This document shows positions 31,086-42,934 of a stretch of 64,000 nt of DNA, in pieces. The notes beneath the pieces are model-generated. The model was given only the letters and a program-made list of their open reading frames with translations, was not told the DNA's origin and did no database searches. This stretch comes from Enterococcus sp. 5H (GTDB taxonomy: Bacteria; Bacillota; Bacilli; Lactobacillales; Enterococcaceae), in contig NZ_AMDP01000034.1 in the NCBI RefSeq assembly GCF_028128615.1, forward strand, positions 1 to 64,000. Reading direction: 5' to 3'. A program made the position numbers and the translations under genes. Each line of letters begins with the position of its first letter. Position 1 is the stretch's first letter.

Positions 31086-32063
31086 TTAAAATTCTGCGAT
31101 TTCTCTAGCTTTCGCTTCGATATCTTTAGCATTTGGCAACCAAATGTTTTCTGCTTGTCCAAATGGGAAGATGGTATCTGGAGCAGATACACGGCCAATT
31201 GGCGCTTCTAATGATAATACAGCGCGTTCAGAAATCTCAGAAACAACCATAGCACCAACACCAGCTTGTTTTTGCGCTTCTTGAACCACAACTACACGAC
31301 CAGTTTTTTCAACTGATTTGATGATTGTTTCAACATCTAAAGGAGCAACAGTACGTAAGTCAATGATTTCAACAGAAATATTGTCTTTAGCTAAGTTGTC
31401 AGCTGCTTTAATTGCTTCACGAACCATAGCACCGTAAGTGATGATTGATACATCTGTTCCTTCACGAGTAACAGCCGCTTTATCCAAAGGTACTTCATAA
31501 GCTTCATCCGGCACTTCCTCACGGAATGAACGGTATAGTTTCATATGTTCTAAATAAACAACTGGGTCATTACTTCTAATAGAAGAAATTAATAATCCTT
31601 TTGCATCATATGGGTTTGATGGGATAACAACACGGATACCAGGAGATTGAGCAATCAATCCTTCTAAGTTATCTGAGTGAAGTTCTGGTGTATGCACACC
31701 GCCACCAAATGGCGCACGAACAGTGATAGGCATGTTACGTGTTCCGCCCATACGGTAACGAGTACGAGCCATTTGACCAACGATTTCGTCAAATACTTCA
31801 AATACGAATCCAAAGAATTGGATTTCTGGAACTGGACGGTAACCTTCTAAAGCTAAACCAAAAGCTAAACCACCGATTCCTGATTCTGCTAAAGGAGTAT
31901 CGAAGACACGGTCTTCGCCAAATTTTTCTTGTAAGCCTTCAGTTGCACGGAAAACTCCGCCGTTTTTACCAACGTCTTCACCGAAGACTAGTACGTTTTC
32001 GTCTTTCTCTATTTCAAGAGCTAAGGCATCTGTAATTGCTTGGATCATTGTTTTTTGTGCCAT
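31086..32063 (-). CDS. pdhB: PDH E1 beta subunit
   Basis: A 325-aa transketolase-type beta subunit (starts [38 protein letters not shown] binds thiamine diphosphate; [17 protein letters not shown] and [19 protein letters not shown] are typical). With E1 alpha it decarboxylates pyruvate. It lies 2 bp after pdhA. Confidence 0.97.
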   Translation of the reverse strand: MAQKTMIQAITDALALEIEKDENVLVFGEDVGKNGGVFRATEGLQEKFGEDRVFDTPLAESGIGGLAFGLALEGYRPVPEIQFFGFVFEVFDEIVGQMARTRYRMGGTRNMPITVRAPFGGGVHTPELHSDNLEGLIAQSPGIRVVIPSNPYDAKGLLISSIRSNDPVVYLEHMKLYRSFREEVPDEAYEVPLDKAAVTREGTDVSIITYGAMVREAIKAADNLAKDNISVEIIDLRTVAPLDVETIIKSVEKTGRVVVVQEAQKQAGVGAMVVSEISERAVLSLEAPIGRVSAPDTIFPFGQAENIWLPNAKDIEAKAREIAEF

Positions 32064-32065
32064 GA

Positions 32066-33771
<1,706 letters not shown>

Positions 33772-36384
33772 TTAAATCCATTCTTTCGTAATGTGAATAT
33801 AGAGTTTTTTTGCTACTTCAACTGTGACTAAATATAGTACAATGATTAAAATAAACCAACCCCAGTAATTAGCTGGAAGTTTCACAAAGTCGAAAGCGTC
33901 ACGTATTGGAGTTAAAACAATTAATATTCCTAAAGCAATTGCACCGATGCTAGATAGAATAACTGGTGTTGATGCAATACTTTGAATAAACGGTAATTTT
34001 CTGGTTCTAACCATATGGACAACCAATGTTTGACTGACTAACCCAACGACGAACCAACCTGTTTGGAACAGACTTTGCGTAGCAATGGTGTTAGCACTAA
34101 AGACATACCACATTACCAGATAGGTCATAATATCAAAAATACTACTGACTGGACCAATACATAAGGTAAATTTCATCAAGCCATTCGTTTCCCAATGAAC
34201 TGGTTTTGCTAACTCTTCTTCATCTACATTGTCCCAAGGAATCGTCAATTGAGCGATATCATAAATTAAGTTTTGAATTAATAGTTGGATAGATAGCATA
34301 GGTAGAAACGGTAAGAAAGCACTTGCTACTAAGATTGAGAAAACATTCCCAAAGTTAGAGCTAATCGTAATTTTAATATACTTCATCATATTGCTAAAGA
34401 CTTTACGTCCTTCTATAACGCCATCTTCCAAAACGTTTAGACTCTTTTCAAGTAAAATAATTGAGCTGGCATCTTTGGTAATATCCGCTGCTGTATCAAC
34501 CGAAATTCCTACATCCGCTTTTCTAAGGGCTGGTGCATCATTAATGCCGTCCCCCATAAAGCCAACAGTATGCCCATTACTTTGAAGTGTTTCAATAATT
34601 CGAGATTTTTGCATTGGGTTTAGTTTAGCAAAAAGATTCGTCTTTTCGACTTCTTCTTTCATCTGCTCATCTGACATTGCATCGATTTCAGACCCTAAAA
34701 CAACATGAGAAACTTCAATTCCTACATCGCCACAGACCTTTTTAGCAACAATATCATTGTCACCAGTTAAAACTTTTACATTCACACCATGCTCATGTAA
34801 CGATTTGATTGCCGTAATCGCTGATTTCTTCGCTGGATCTAAGAAGCCCATAAATCCAATCAGAGTCATGTCTTTTTCATCTTCAACAGCGTAAATGGCT
34901 TCACTATGGACATCTTTTTTGACAGCGACAGCAAGAGCTCGCATGCCTTGTTCATTCATCCGAATGTTGACTTCACGCATTTTTTTACGTAATTCCGGTG
35001 TAAGCGGAACTAATTGCCCATCGATTTCAGCATGAGTACAAACGGCTTCCATTTCTTCTACGGCACCTTTGGTAATCATTAGTTGGTGTCCATCGGCATT
35101 CACAACAACAGTTAAGCGGCGGCGAGAAAAATCAAACGGAATCTCATCCAACTTAGTTACTGATTTAAAGGGACTTTCGATACCATTTTCTTCATGAAAA
35201 TTAATTACCGCAATATCCATTAAATTTTTCCAGCCAGTTTGATAATGAGAATTTAAAAAGGCCATATCTAATACATTGTCATTAACATTTCCCATTGGAT
35301 CTAAGTGTTGAACGAGAACAACGCGGTCTTCTGTAATTGTTCCAGTTTTGTCTGTACATAAAACATCCATACTGCCTAAATTTTGAATAGAAGGTAATTC
35401 TTTGACGATCACTTTGTGTTTAGACAAACTTAATGCGCCTTTAGCTAAATTACTAGTAACAATCATTGGCAGCATTTCGGGAGTTAAACCAACTGCTACA
35501 GCAATCGCGAAGAAGAAGGCTTCTCCCCATTCACCCTTGGTTAGTCCATTAATTAAAAAGACGATCGGGAACAAAATCATTACCATCCGTAGTAGAAATT
35601 TACTAACTTTAGTCAGACCAATATCAAAGGATGTTTTTCCTCTTTGAGTTGTTGCATTTTTAGCAATATCACCAAAAAATGTATTTTGGCCGGTCTTTAA
35701 AATAATCGCTTTTCCTTGTCCACTCAATACATCAGTTCCCATAAAAACTAAATCTTGCATATCAAGTGCTGACACATTTTCTTGATTTCGATCGACACCA
35801 GCCTCTACAAATTTTTCAACCGGCATAGATTCGCCTGTTAATGAAGACTGATTGATAAATAAATCCTTTGTCCAAATCAAAACGGCATCAGCTGGAATCA
35901 TATCTCCAGTTGCCAGAGTAACAATATCACCAGGAACAACTTCATCCATTGGAATTTCTTTTGTTACGCCCTCTCGTGTAACGGCAGTGGTATTTTCAAT
36001 CAGTTCTTTCAGACTTAAACTGGCTTTTTGCGAACGATATTCTTGAATAAAAGCTATCACCACACTTGCCAAAATCATCAAGCCCATTACAATGGCAGCT
36101 TCAAAATCTTTCGTTGCCGCTGATACTACCATTAATAAAGCTAAAACATAAACAAAAGGATCTTTAAATGCTTCTAAAAACATAATAATTGCTGGTGTAG
36201 GTTTTTGAGCGGAAACTTCATTTAGACCATATTCTTCTAAACGATTTTTCGCATCTTCTTCTGATAATCCTTTTTCAGAAGTGCGCAATTCCATCATTAA
36301 ATCTCGTTCTGACAGCATAGCTAATTTACGTAATTCTTGATCTTTGGTTGTTTTCTTTAAATCTGTCATTTTTTTATTCATCAT
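33772..36384 (-). CDS. mgtA: Magnesium-translocating P-type ATPase
   Basis: An 870-aa P-type ATPase: TGES (actuator), DKTGTIT with the phosphorylated Asp, KVLTGDND and VGFMGDGINDAPALRKADVG (hinge), about ten membrane helices, and NLIYDIAQLTIPWDNVDEE near the end, typical of MgtA/MgtB. It imports Mg2+. The M-box riboswitch upstream independently supports Mg2+ control. AAGGAGGAAAAGAAA precedes the ATG. Confidence 0.95.
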   Translation of the reverse strand: MMNKKMTDLKKTTKDQELRKLAMLSERDLMMELRTSEKGLSEEDAKNRLEEYGLNEVSAQKPTPAIIMFLEAFKDPFVYVLALLMVVSAATKDFEAAIVMGLMILASVVIAFIQEYRSQKASLSLKELIENTTAVTREGVTKEIPMDEVVPGDIVTLATGDMIPADAVLIWTKDLFINQSSLTGESMPVEKFVEAGVDRNQENVSALDMQDLVFMGTDVLSGQGKAIILKTGQNTFFGDIAKNATTQRGKTSFDIGLTKVSKFLLRMVMILFPIVFLINGLTKGEWGEAFFFAIAVAVGLTPEMLPMIVTSNLAKGALSLSKHKVIVKELPSIQNLGSMDVLCTDKTGTITEDRVVLVQHLDPMGNVNDNVLDMAFLNSHYQTGWKNLMDIAVINFHEENGIESPFKSVTKLDEIPFDFSRRRLTVVVNADGHQLMITKGAVEEMEAVCTHAEIDGQLVPLTPELRKKMREVNIRMNEQGMRALAVAVKKDVHSEAIYAVEDEKDMTLIGFMGFLDPAKKSAITAIKSLHEHGVNVKVLTGDNDIVAKKVCGDVGIEVSHVVLGSEIDAMSDEQMKEEVEKTNLFAKLNPMQKSRIIETLQSNGHTVGFMGDGINDAPALRKADVGISVDTAADITKDASSIILLEKSLNVLEDGVIEGRKVFSNMMKYIKITISSNFGNVFSILVASAFLPFLPMLSIQLLIQNLIYDIAQLTIPWDNVDEEELAKPVHWETNGLMKFTLCIGPVSSIFDIMTYLVMWYVFSANTIATQSLFQTGWFVVGLVSQTLVVHMVRTRKLPFIQSIASTPVILSSIGAIALGILIVLTPIRDAFDFVKLPANYWGWFILIIVLYLVTVEVAKKLYIHITKEWI

Positions 36385-36571
36385 TTTCTTTTCCTCCTTA
36401 CAATGGACTTACTTTTTGCTTTAAGTAGTTTAGGACTTAAAGAATTAACGAAGAAACACAGTTTAAATATAAGTTATTATTTTTAGAGTTAAAAGATTAT
36501 AAGTGCATTTTTTCAAGCTTTATTTACTTCGTTTAGCCAGACTTACCTTGCTAAGCAGGATGAAGAAAAAT

Positions 36572-36643
36572 TTATTTCGATTCCATCATTTCCAAGATAA
36601 AGGCTAGATTTAATTTTTTATTCGACTGACTGGGGTCTACCAT
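36572..36643 (-). CDS. 23-codon leader ORF between the M-box and mgtA
   Basis: A short frame starting MVDPSQSNKKLNLAF and ending LEMMESK, with GGAAGAG 5-6 nt before the ATG. It lies in the mgtA leader, after the riboswitch attenuator and 188 bp before mgtA. Leader peptides such as MgtL tune mgtA in enterobacteria; a similar role here is only a suggestion. A potential hairpin follows it. Confidence 0.4.
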   Translation of the reverse strand: MVDPSQSNKKLNLAFILEMMESK

Positions 36644-36861
36644 GTAACTCTTCCTTTCTTTTTTGATGATGGATGTTTTGATAATTGTTTGGTTACTTTG
36701 ATTATATGCTGAAGTATAGGTTTAGACTAATGATTTACTACTTTTGATTAGTATTATTTTAGTAGCTACCAGATTTCGTTGGGAAACTCCAATCTCAGTC
36801 CTTCAATTCTTAGAGCTTTAGCTCATAGAAATTGATGAGATCGAAACGAACTGTAGTGATT

Positions 36862-36897
36862 CAAAGCAAAACGCACACTCAACAATAGAGTGTGCGT
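36862..36897 (-). terminator. Riboswitch-controlled attenuator before mgtA
   Basis: ACGCACACTC (36871-36880) and GAGTGTGCGT (36888-36897) form a perfect 10-bp stem; reading leftward it is followed by TTTGCTTTG. It is the first terminator after the M-box and presumably forms when Mg2+ is bound. Confidence 0.85.
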
Positions 36898-36924
36898 ATC
36901 AAATAGCAACTTAAATTAACATTT

Positions 36925-37080
36925 CTCTATCGTTGAGCTTTAGCACTATAGGGCGTAGATAATTTCTTATCAGCTACGTTATGAATGACCTTCACGATCA
37001 TTCCTGTTCAACCAACTAAGAGTCTCTCGATTCTTTCGCGGCAGCAGCATATGTCCAAATAGGAGCCTCACCTAACAATT
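36925..37080 (-). promoter_or_regulatory. M-box (ykoK) magnesium riboswitch
   Basis: Reading leftward the RNA contains the M-box consensus segments in order: GTTAGGTGAGGCTCCTAT, then ATATGCTGCTGCCGC, GAACAGGAATGATCGTGAAG, ACGTAGCTGATAAG and TATAGTGCTAAAGCTCAACG. These are the conserved pieces of the Mg2+-sensing M-box. High Mg2+ should favour the downstream attenuator and switch mgtA off. Confidence 0.96.
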
Positions 37081-37102
37081 ATTCAGTTTTTTATCCATCA
37101 AC

Positions 37103-37131
37103 ATCATAGTTCAAATTATCTTTATTGTCAA
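37103..37131 (-). promoter_or_regulatory. Promoter of the M-box/mgtA transcript
   Basis: Reading leftward, TTGACA (37131-37126), 17-bp spacer, TATGAT (37108-37103), about 20 bp before the riboswitch. Confidence 0.88.
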
Positions 37132-37154
37132 AGGAAACAGCAAGCCATTCCATC

Positions 37155-37547
37155 TTATACCACAGGAATTGGTTCACTCAAAAGTACTTTGCCGCTATTT
37201 CCAAAATAATCTACCTTCATACCAAGTAAATCTGAACGCCAATAAGCTACACCAGCTAAACCAGCTAGTTCTGCAAAAGTCTCAAAATTAATCGCCCCAG
37301 ACTGGGCTTTCAAAACAGCTTCTTTAATCTTTTCAGCTGATTCCTCAGTGACAACCGTTTTCGGTACGCCATTCATTTTAACGTCAACATGAGATGATTC
37401 ATCATAATAACGATAAAGTCCTTCTGCTACTAAATAATCATATTTCTCCACACCAATTTTTTTGAAATCACGAATTAATTCCGCAAAACCACCCGCATTT
37501 TTTTCATTATTCACTATTTCCTCGATTGCTTGTAAGTTTAAACTCAT
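37155..37547 (-). CDS. DUF1398 family protein
   Basis: A 130-aa protein (starts MSLNLQAIEEIVNNEKNAGG) that matches the DUF1398/YbcV-like family by its core FAELIRDFKKIGVEKYDYLV and YFGNSGKVLLSEPIPVV. Function is unknown; members are small soluble stress-associated proteins. ATG 37547 has AGAGTGATG upstream at good distance; ATG 37553 is possible. Confidence 0.75.
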   Translation of the reverse strand: MSLNLQAIEEIVNNEKNAGGFAELIRDFKKIGVEKYDYLVAEGLYRYYDESSHVDVKMNGVPKTVVTEESAEKIKEAVLKAQSGAINFETFAELAGLAGVAYWRSDLLGMKVDYFGNSGKVLLSEPIPVV

Positions 37548-37632
37548 TGTCATCACTCTCTTTCAATTAAAAATAGATCTAAGTCAAAACTTATGAGGCT
37601 TTAACTTAGACCATACTCAATTCATTTTACTA

Positions 37633-38565
37633 CTATTTAACTTCTTCAACTTCAGATAAGTCTTCAATATATTTATACACTTGTTGTCCGGCAATTCCGC
37701 CTTCACCAACAGCTGTCGTGATTTGACGCAATGTTTTTTCACGCACATCACCAATTGCAAAGACACCAGGTATACTGGTTTTCATATCTTGATCTGTTTC
37801 AATCCAGCCTTCAGCATTAGTTAACCCAGCATTTTTAAATGGTTCCGTTAGTGGATCTAGACCAACATAAATGAACACTCCATCAGCTGGAACTTCTTTC
37901 ACTTCATCAGTTAAAACATTTCTTAATTGTCCGCCAGTCACAACCATATCGTTACCTACGATTTCTTCTAAAACTGTATTCCATTCAAATGAAATTTTTT
38001 CGTTGGCAAATGCACGGTCTTGAATGATTTTTTGTGCACGTAGCTCATCACGACGATGAACAATCACAACTTCTGAGGCAAATTGAGTTAGATAAATTGC
38101 TTCTTCCACCGCTGAGTCGCCCCCACCGATGACTAACAATTTTTTATTGCGGAAAAAGGCGCCATCACAAACAGCACAATAAGAAACACCACGTCCGGCA
38201 AATTCATCTTCACCTTTCACACCTAATTTACGATGCTCACACCCTGTTGCAATGATAACCGTTTTAGCTTGATACGTTTTATCATCACAAATAACTTCTT
38301 TATATGAACCTTGATCTTTAATATCCATTACAATTCCGTAAGCATTTTCCGTACCGAATTTTTCTACGTTTTCATACATTTTATAGGCCAGCTCAGGACC
38401 CATAATTGAATCAAAACCAGGATAATTTTCCACCTCAGCGGTATTATTCATTTGGCCTCCAGGAGCACCACGTTCAATCATCAAAACTGATAAGTTAGAG
38501 CGTGACGCATATAACGCTGCAGTCATTCCTGCTGGTCCTGCACCAATTATAATTACATCATACAT
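37633..38565 (-). CDS. trxB: Thioredoxin reductase
   Basis: A 310-aa flavoenzyme: FAD site IIIGAGPAGMTAALYASRSN (residues 6-25), redox-active CAVC (Cys130, Cys133), and NADPH-binding LLVIGGGDSAVEEAIYLTQF. It reduces thioredoxin. ATG 38565 is preceded by CGGAGGTTAAAACT; the longer frame adds residues before the FAD fold with no ribosome site. Confidence 0.97.
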   Translation of the reverse strand: MYDVIIIGAGPAGMTAALYASRSNLSVLMIERGAPGGQMNNTAEVENYPGFDSIMGPELAYKMYENVEKFGTENAYGIVMDIKDQGSYKEVICDDKTYQAKTVIIATGCEHRKLGVKGEDEFAGRGVSYCAVCDGAFFRNKKLLVIGGGDSAVEEAIYLTQFASEVVIVHRRDELRAQKIIQDRAFANEKISFEWNTVLEEIVGNDMVVTGGQLRNVLTDEVKEVPADGVFIYVGLDPLTEPFKNAGLTNAEGWIETDQDMKTSIPGVFAIGDVREKTLRQITTAVGEGGIAGQQVYKYIEDLSEVEEVK

Positions 38566-38733
38566 AGTTTTAACCTCCGAATTTTTCAAGTACATTTACT
38601 TTACAACTTAACTAGTTGATTGTCTATATTTCTGCCCAATCAGCAAAAATCATCAAATTAATCGCTATTCATTATAGCATTCTTTTTCAGCTAATTCATC
38701 CATTTTTTACCTATCAACAGTTAGTTCATAATA

Positions 38734-38775
38734 CAAAAAAAGAGTAGCACCTTTAATAGTCTCTACTCTTTTTTG
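38734..38775 (-). terminator. Terminator of the ABC exporter operon
   Basis: AAAGAGTAG and CTACTCTTT pair around a short loop, with T-runs on both strands; it lies 18 bp after the stop of the second ABC gene. Confidence 0.85.
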
Positions 38776-38792
38776 TCCTGTTTTAATTTCAT

Positions 38793-40577
38793 TTAGCCTT
38801 CACTGCTTTGGAGTTGATACATATCTGCGTAAAGTCCTTCTTCACCAAGCAATTGTTCATGGTTTCCACGTTCTACAATCGATCCTTTATCTAGTACTAA
38901 AATTAAATTCGCATCTCGAATCGTTGATAAACGGTGGGCGATCGCAATCGTTGTCCGACCTTGGCGCATGTTGGCTAAACCTTCTTGAATCAAGGTTTCT
39001 GTTTCCGTATCAATGTTTGCTGTAGCTTCGTCCAGCACAAGAATTTTCGGATCAGTAACAATCGTTCTTGCAAAAGAAATTAATTGCCGCTGTCCACTTG
39101 AATAGCTGGCTCCTCGTTCAATAACTCTGGCATGATATTGTTTCGGTAATGTATTAATAAATTTATCCGCTTGAACAAATTCTGCTGCTTCTTTGATTTG
39201 CTCATCTGTAATTTCAGGATTTAGCATGCGGATGTTTCCCGCAATATCTCCATAAAACATAAACGCATCCTGTAAAACCAACCCTAATTTTTTCCGCAAT
39301 TCAGGTAATGGATAATCCCGAATATCACGATCATCAATTAAAATTTCACCTTCATAAAATTCGTAAAACCGCATCAAGATATTAATAATCGAGCTTTTCC
39401 CGCTTCCGGTATGACCAACTAACGCAACTGTTTCACCTGGATTAGCAACAAAGCTAATATTGTTTAATACATTATTTTTACCATCATAAGAAAAACTTAC
39501 ATTGCGAAATTCTATTTTTCCTTCCACAATTTCTGCATTTGCATCTGGATTTTGCTGAGGTGTTAACTCATCATTCTCAAAAATCTTTAAGATTCGGCTA
39601 CCTGCTACCATTCCATCCGTAAATACACTTAAAAAATCCATCATTTGTGTCATTGGATTGAAAAAAGCCTGTACATACGTAACAAAAGCATATATCATCC
39701 CAACTTCAATTGCCGAATGTAGTGCATCATAACCAAATAAAGTTAACGATAATGCAATTGCTAATGTGTAGAGTAAATTAATAATTGGTCCTAACAACAA
39801 AGAATTGGTGCGAATCATTGAAAAACGTGTCTTCAAATAATCATTATTGGTCGCTTCAAATTCTTTTTCCAAACGGCTTTCTTGTCTAAATTGTTGAATA
39901 ATCTGCATTCCTGAAATGTATTCATTTAGTTTCGTATTTAATTGACTTAATTTTTCCCGCATACTGCGATAGATTCTTGAACTAAATTTTTGATAGTACC
40001 AAATAACGATCATTAAAATCGGTAGAAAAATCAAATTGTACAACGCAATTTTAACGTTAATCTGAAACATCGCAATAAACGATGAAACCACCGCAAAAAT
40101 TCCTGTTAATACCATCAAAAATACATACCAGAATTCAAATAATGTTTCCGTATCATTGGTTACTCGAGAAACAATTGAACCTGCTGGTGTTTGGTCAAAA
40201 TAACGCATCCCTAAGGTTTGTAACTTCTCAAACAATTTCACACGAATATATTGGAATGTTTTTAGCGAAGCAGTTGAATACAAAAACCACTGGAAAAACC
40301 AAACAATACTTTTCACAATCACTCCAAACATATACAAACCAGCGAAGAACAAAATCACTTGGGTTGTTGCAGTTTTTGGTGTTAAATAGTTATCCATATA
40401 ATTTTGAATAATTTTCGGCAACAAAATATTTATAATCGATAAAACCAGTGCAAATAAGATCGCTGAATAAAACGTACGGCGAAACGGCCGTGCGAATTTA
40501 AACAATTGCCTGACAATACTGACTTGCTCTTTTAAAGGTACTGATTTCGTCCATTCAGATTGATATTCTTCTTCCAT
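38793..40577 (-). CDS. ABC multidrug exporter half-transporter, second subunit
   Basis: A 594-aa type IV exporter subunit: six membrane helices (residues about 30-320), Walker A GHTGSGKSS, signature SYSSGQRQL, Walker B ILVLDEATANID and a switch His in IAHRLST. Its pairing with the adjacent subunit fits heterodimeric drug exporters such as EfrAB or LmrCD; the exact orthologue and substrates are not certain. It starts at the base where the first subunit's frame ends. Confidence 0.9.
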   Translation of the reverse strand: MEEEYQSEWTKSVPLKEQVSIVRQLFKFARPFRRTFYSAILFALVLSIINILLPKIIQNYMDNYLTPKTATTQVILFFAGLYMFGVIVKSIVWFFQWFLYSTASLKTFQYIRVKLFEKLQTLGMRYFDQTPAGSIVSRVTNDTETLFEFWYVFLMVLTGIFAVVSSFIAMFQINVKIALYNLIFLPILMIVIWYYQKFSSRIYRSMREKLSQLNTKLNEYISGMQIIQQFRQESRLEKEFEATNNDYLKTRFSMIRTNSLLLGPIINLLYTLAIALSLTLFGYDALHSAIEVGMIYAFVTYVQAFFNPMTQMMDFLSVFTDGMVAGSRILKIFENDELTPQQNPDANAEIVEGKIEFRNVSFSYDGKNNVLNNISFVANPGETVALVGHTGSGKSSIINILMRFYEFYEGEILIDDRDIRDYPLPELRKKLGLVLQDAFMFYGDIAGNIRMLNPEITDEQIKEAAEFVQADKFINTLPKQYHARVIERGASYSSGQRQLISFARTIVTDPKILVLDEATANIDTETETLIQEGLANMRQGRTTIAIAHRLSTIRDANLILVLDKGSIVERGNHEQLLGEEGLYADMYQLQSSEG

Positions 40578-42328
40578 TACCCTTCACTCCCTTCGATTTT
40601 AGCTTCTAATTGTTGTTTATCCCACATCCGTTTATACCAACCGGCCAATCTTAATAGTTCTTGGTGGGTTCCCCGTTCAACAATTTTTCCTTCATCTAAG
40701 ACAATAATTTCTTTTGCATGCATCACACTACTTAAGCGGTGAGCTGAAATAATCGTTGTTTTTTCTTTTCTTGCTGTTTTTAGATTAGACAAAATCGCTT
40801 CTTCTGTTTTCGCATCAACTGCCGAAAGAGCATCATCTAGAATCAATAATTCCGGATTAACGATTAACGCTCTAGCAATCGAAATCCGTTGCTTTTGTCC
40901 GCCTGATAATGATACCCCACGTTCACCAACCATCGTTTGATAACCATTTGGAAAAGCTTTGATATCATTATTTATAAACGCCATTTCAGCGGCTTTCTCT
41001 ACTTCTTCATCGGCAAAATCAGGATTAGCAAAACGAATGTTGTCCCGAATGGTCATTGAAAATAGAAAATGATCTTGGGGCACATAGCCAATTGACTTCA
41101 TTAAAGCATCCAATGAATAGTCTTTGATATTGTGACCACCAAAAGAAATCTGTCCTTGATAATTATCATATTCACGCAATAATAATTTTAAAATTGTTGT
41201 TTTGCCTGAACCTGTTTTTCCAACAATACCTAACGTATCACCTTCATCAATCGCAAATTTGATTTGTTCAACGGTGGCTTGTTCATCTTTCGGATAAATA
41301 AAATCAGCAATTTCCACTGATAATTTACCTTTCGCAGGTTCTCGGATCGCATCTTTTCGTTCTACCACATGAGTCTTTTCATGAAGCAGCTCATTCACTC
41401 GGTCATAGCTGGCATTTCCCCGTTCCAAGACATTAAACAAACGACCAATCGCAAACATTGGCCACACCAACATCCCAATATAACTGATAAATGAAACTAG
41501 CTGCCCAATTGAAATTGAGCTTTCCATAATAAATTTCCCACCTACGATGATTGTCAACACATACGAAATCCCGATAATCAACGTAATAAATGGGTCAAAT
41601 AATGCATCTAAAAAGTTCACTCGTTTATTTTTCACAATTGCATCATCAATTTTTTCAGTAAAATCTTGGATATCTTCTTTTTCTTGCCCGAAGGTTTTGA
41701 TAACCTTCATCCCTGTAATACTTTCTTGGGTTTTATCATTAATTGTTGAAAACGCTGCTTGTGAATCACGAAATGCATCATGTAATTTTGATCCCAGAAC
41801 TCTGGAAGTCACCGCTAATAATGGTAACGGTATCAATGCAATCAATGTTAAACGCCAATCTACAATTAAGATCATTGCAATAATCGTTGTTCCACCTGTG
41901 ATCAATGAATCCGCAAACGTCAAAATCCCTGCTCCGGCAACATTTTGAATCGCATTTAAATCATTGGTCGCATGAGCCATCAGATCTCCTGTTCGATACT
42001 TTTGATAAAAGACATTATCCATTTTTGTAAAATGATGAAATAATTGTCGTCTTAAATCTTTTTCCAGCCTAGCCGCACTTCCCCAAATGTGCGTCCGCCA
42101 TATAAAACGAAACACATATTGTCCAATCGCCGCCGCAAGTAACAGACCAATCCAAAATAAAATAGATTTAGCTGTTATATCTTTTGCCGCAATTTTATCA
42201 ACAACTTTCCCAATAACCAGCGGTGGAATCAATTGAACCAACGCCACCATCACCAATGAAAACACCCCGATAGCATAGCTTTTCTTCTCTTGTTTGAAAA
42301 ACCACCCTAATTTTTTAAATATAGACAT
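40577..42328 (-). CDS. ABC multidrug exporter half-transporter, first subunit
   Basis: A 583-aa subunit: six helices, Walker A GKTGSGKTT, signature VSLSGGQKQR, Walker B LLILDDALSAVD. The residue after Walker B is Asp rather than the catalytic Glu, as is usual in the degenerate site of heterodimeric exporters, while the partner has Glu. ATG 42328 has GAGGAGA at proper distance; an ATG two codons earlier is too close to it. Confidence 0.9.
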   Translation of the reverse strand: MSIFKKLGWFFKQEKKSYAIGVFSLVMVALVQLIPPLVIGKVVDKIAAKDITAKSILFWIGLLLAAAIGQYVFRFIWRTHIWGSAARLEKDLRRQLFHHFTKMDNVFYQKYRTGDLMAHATNDLNAIQNVAGAGILTFADSLITGGTTIIAMILIVDWRLTLIALIPLPLLAVTSRVLGSKLHDAFRDSQAAFSTINDKTQESITGMKVIKTFGQEKEDIQDFTEKIDDAIVKNKRVNFLDALFDPFITLIIGISYVLTIIVGGKFIMESSISIGQLVSFISYIGMLVWPMFAIGRLFNVLERGNASYDRVNELLHEKTHVVERKDAIREPAKGKLSVEIADFIYPKDEQATVEQIKFAIDEGDTLGIVGKTGSGKTTILKLLLREYDNYQGQISFGGHNIKDYSLDALMKSIGYVPQDHFLFSMTIRDNIRFANPDFADEEVEKAAEMAFINNDIKAFPNGYQTMVGERGVSLSGGQKQRISIARALIVNPELLILDDALSAVDAKTEEAILSNLKTARKEKTTIISAHRLSSVMHAKEIIVLDEGKIVERGTHQELLRLAGWYKRMWDKQQLEAKIEGSEG

Positions 42329-42422
42329 GTACATTCTCCTCTTCTACTCTTGCTACTGTTCACTCACGTCATTTCTTACTGTTTTTCCCACTTTAATCCA
42401 TCTCCTTTCAGTAAATAAATAC

Positions 42423-42452
42423 AAAAAAACGAGCTAAAAATCAGCCCGCTTT
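42423..42452 (-). terminator. Terminator after the YneF-family gene
   Basis: Reading leftward, AGCGGGCT and AGCTCGTT pair (with G-U pairs) around a loop, followed by TTTTTTTG. Confidence 0.6.
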
Positions 42453-42483
42453 GTGTTTGAATTTTGAATAGCCTCTAAAAAAC

Positions 42484-42705
42484 CTATTTATCACCTTGGT
42501 TTTTCATTTGCTGCATCATTTGACGAATCTTCTTCTCAGAAGGTTTTTGTCCCATTGACATCATCATCATTCGTAACATATCCTCATTAACGGGAGGATT
42601 CTTTTTAAAATAGTCTTGCATATATTTACGTGCAAGGAAAAATCCACCTACTGCACCTGCTAATAAAGCGATAATTGCGATTAACACTACTACACCTGTT
42701 GACAT
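42484..42705 (-). CDS. yneF: YneF/UPF0154 family small membrane protein
   Basis: A 73-aa protein with one N-terminal helix ([20 protein letters not shown]) and the family's conserved cytosolic part ([20 protein letters not shown]). UPF0154 proteins are widespread in Firmicutes; function unknown. GGAGAG precedes the ATG. Confidence 0.9.
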   Translation of the reverse strand: MSTGVVVLIAIIALLAGAVGGFFLARKYMQDYFKKNPPVNEDMLRMMMMSMGQKPSEKKIRQMMQQMKNQGDK

Positions 42706-42934
42706 TTAAATCTCTCCTTTCACATAAAAGCGAAACAAAAATTTATCAGCGTATCTTTTAAGCAACTGATAATCTTCTTTGCGCTTATCCATTTTCAAAT
42801 TTAGTGGGGCTTGTCTGCCCATTTTTAAGAAATTGCTCTCAAGAAATCATTTTACTAGAAAGCAGCTAAAAAGAAAAGAGCTTTTGTCAGATTCCTCACA
42901 AGAAATTTACAAATTCTCTTTTTCTTATTTATTA

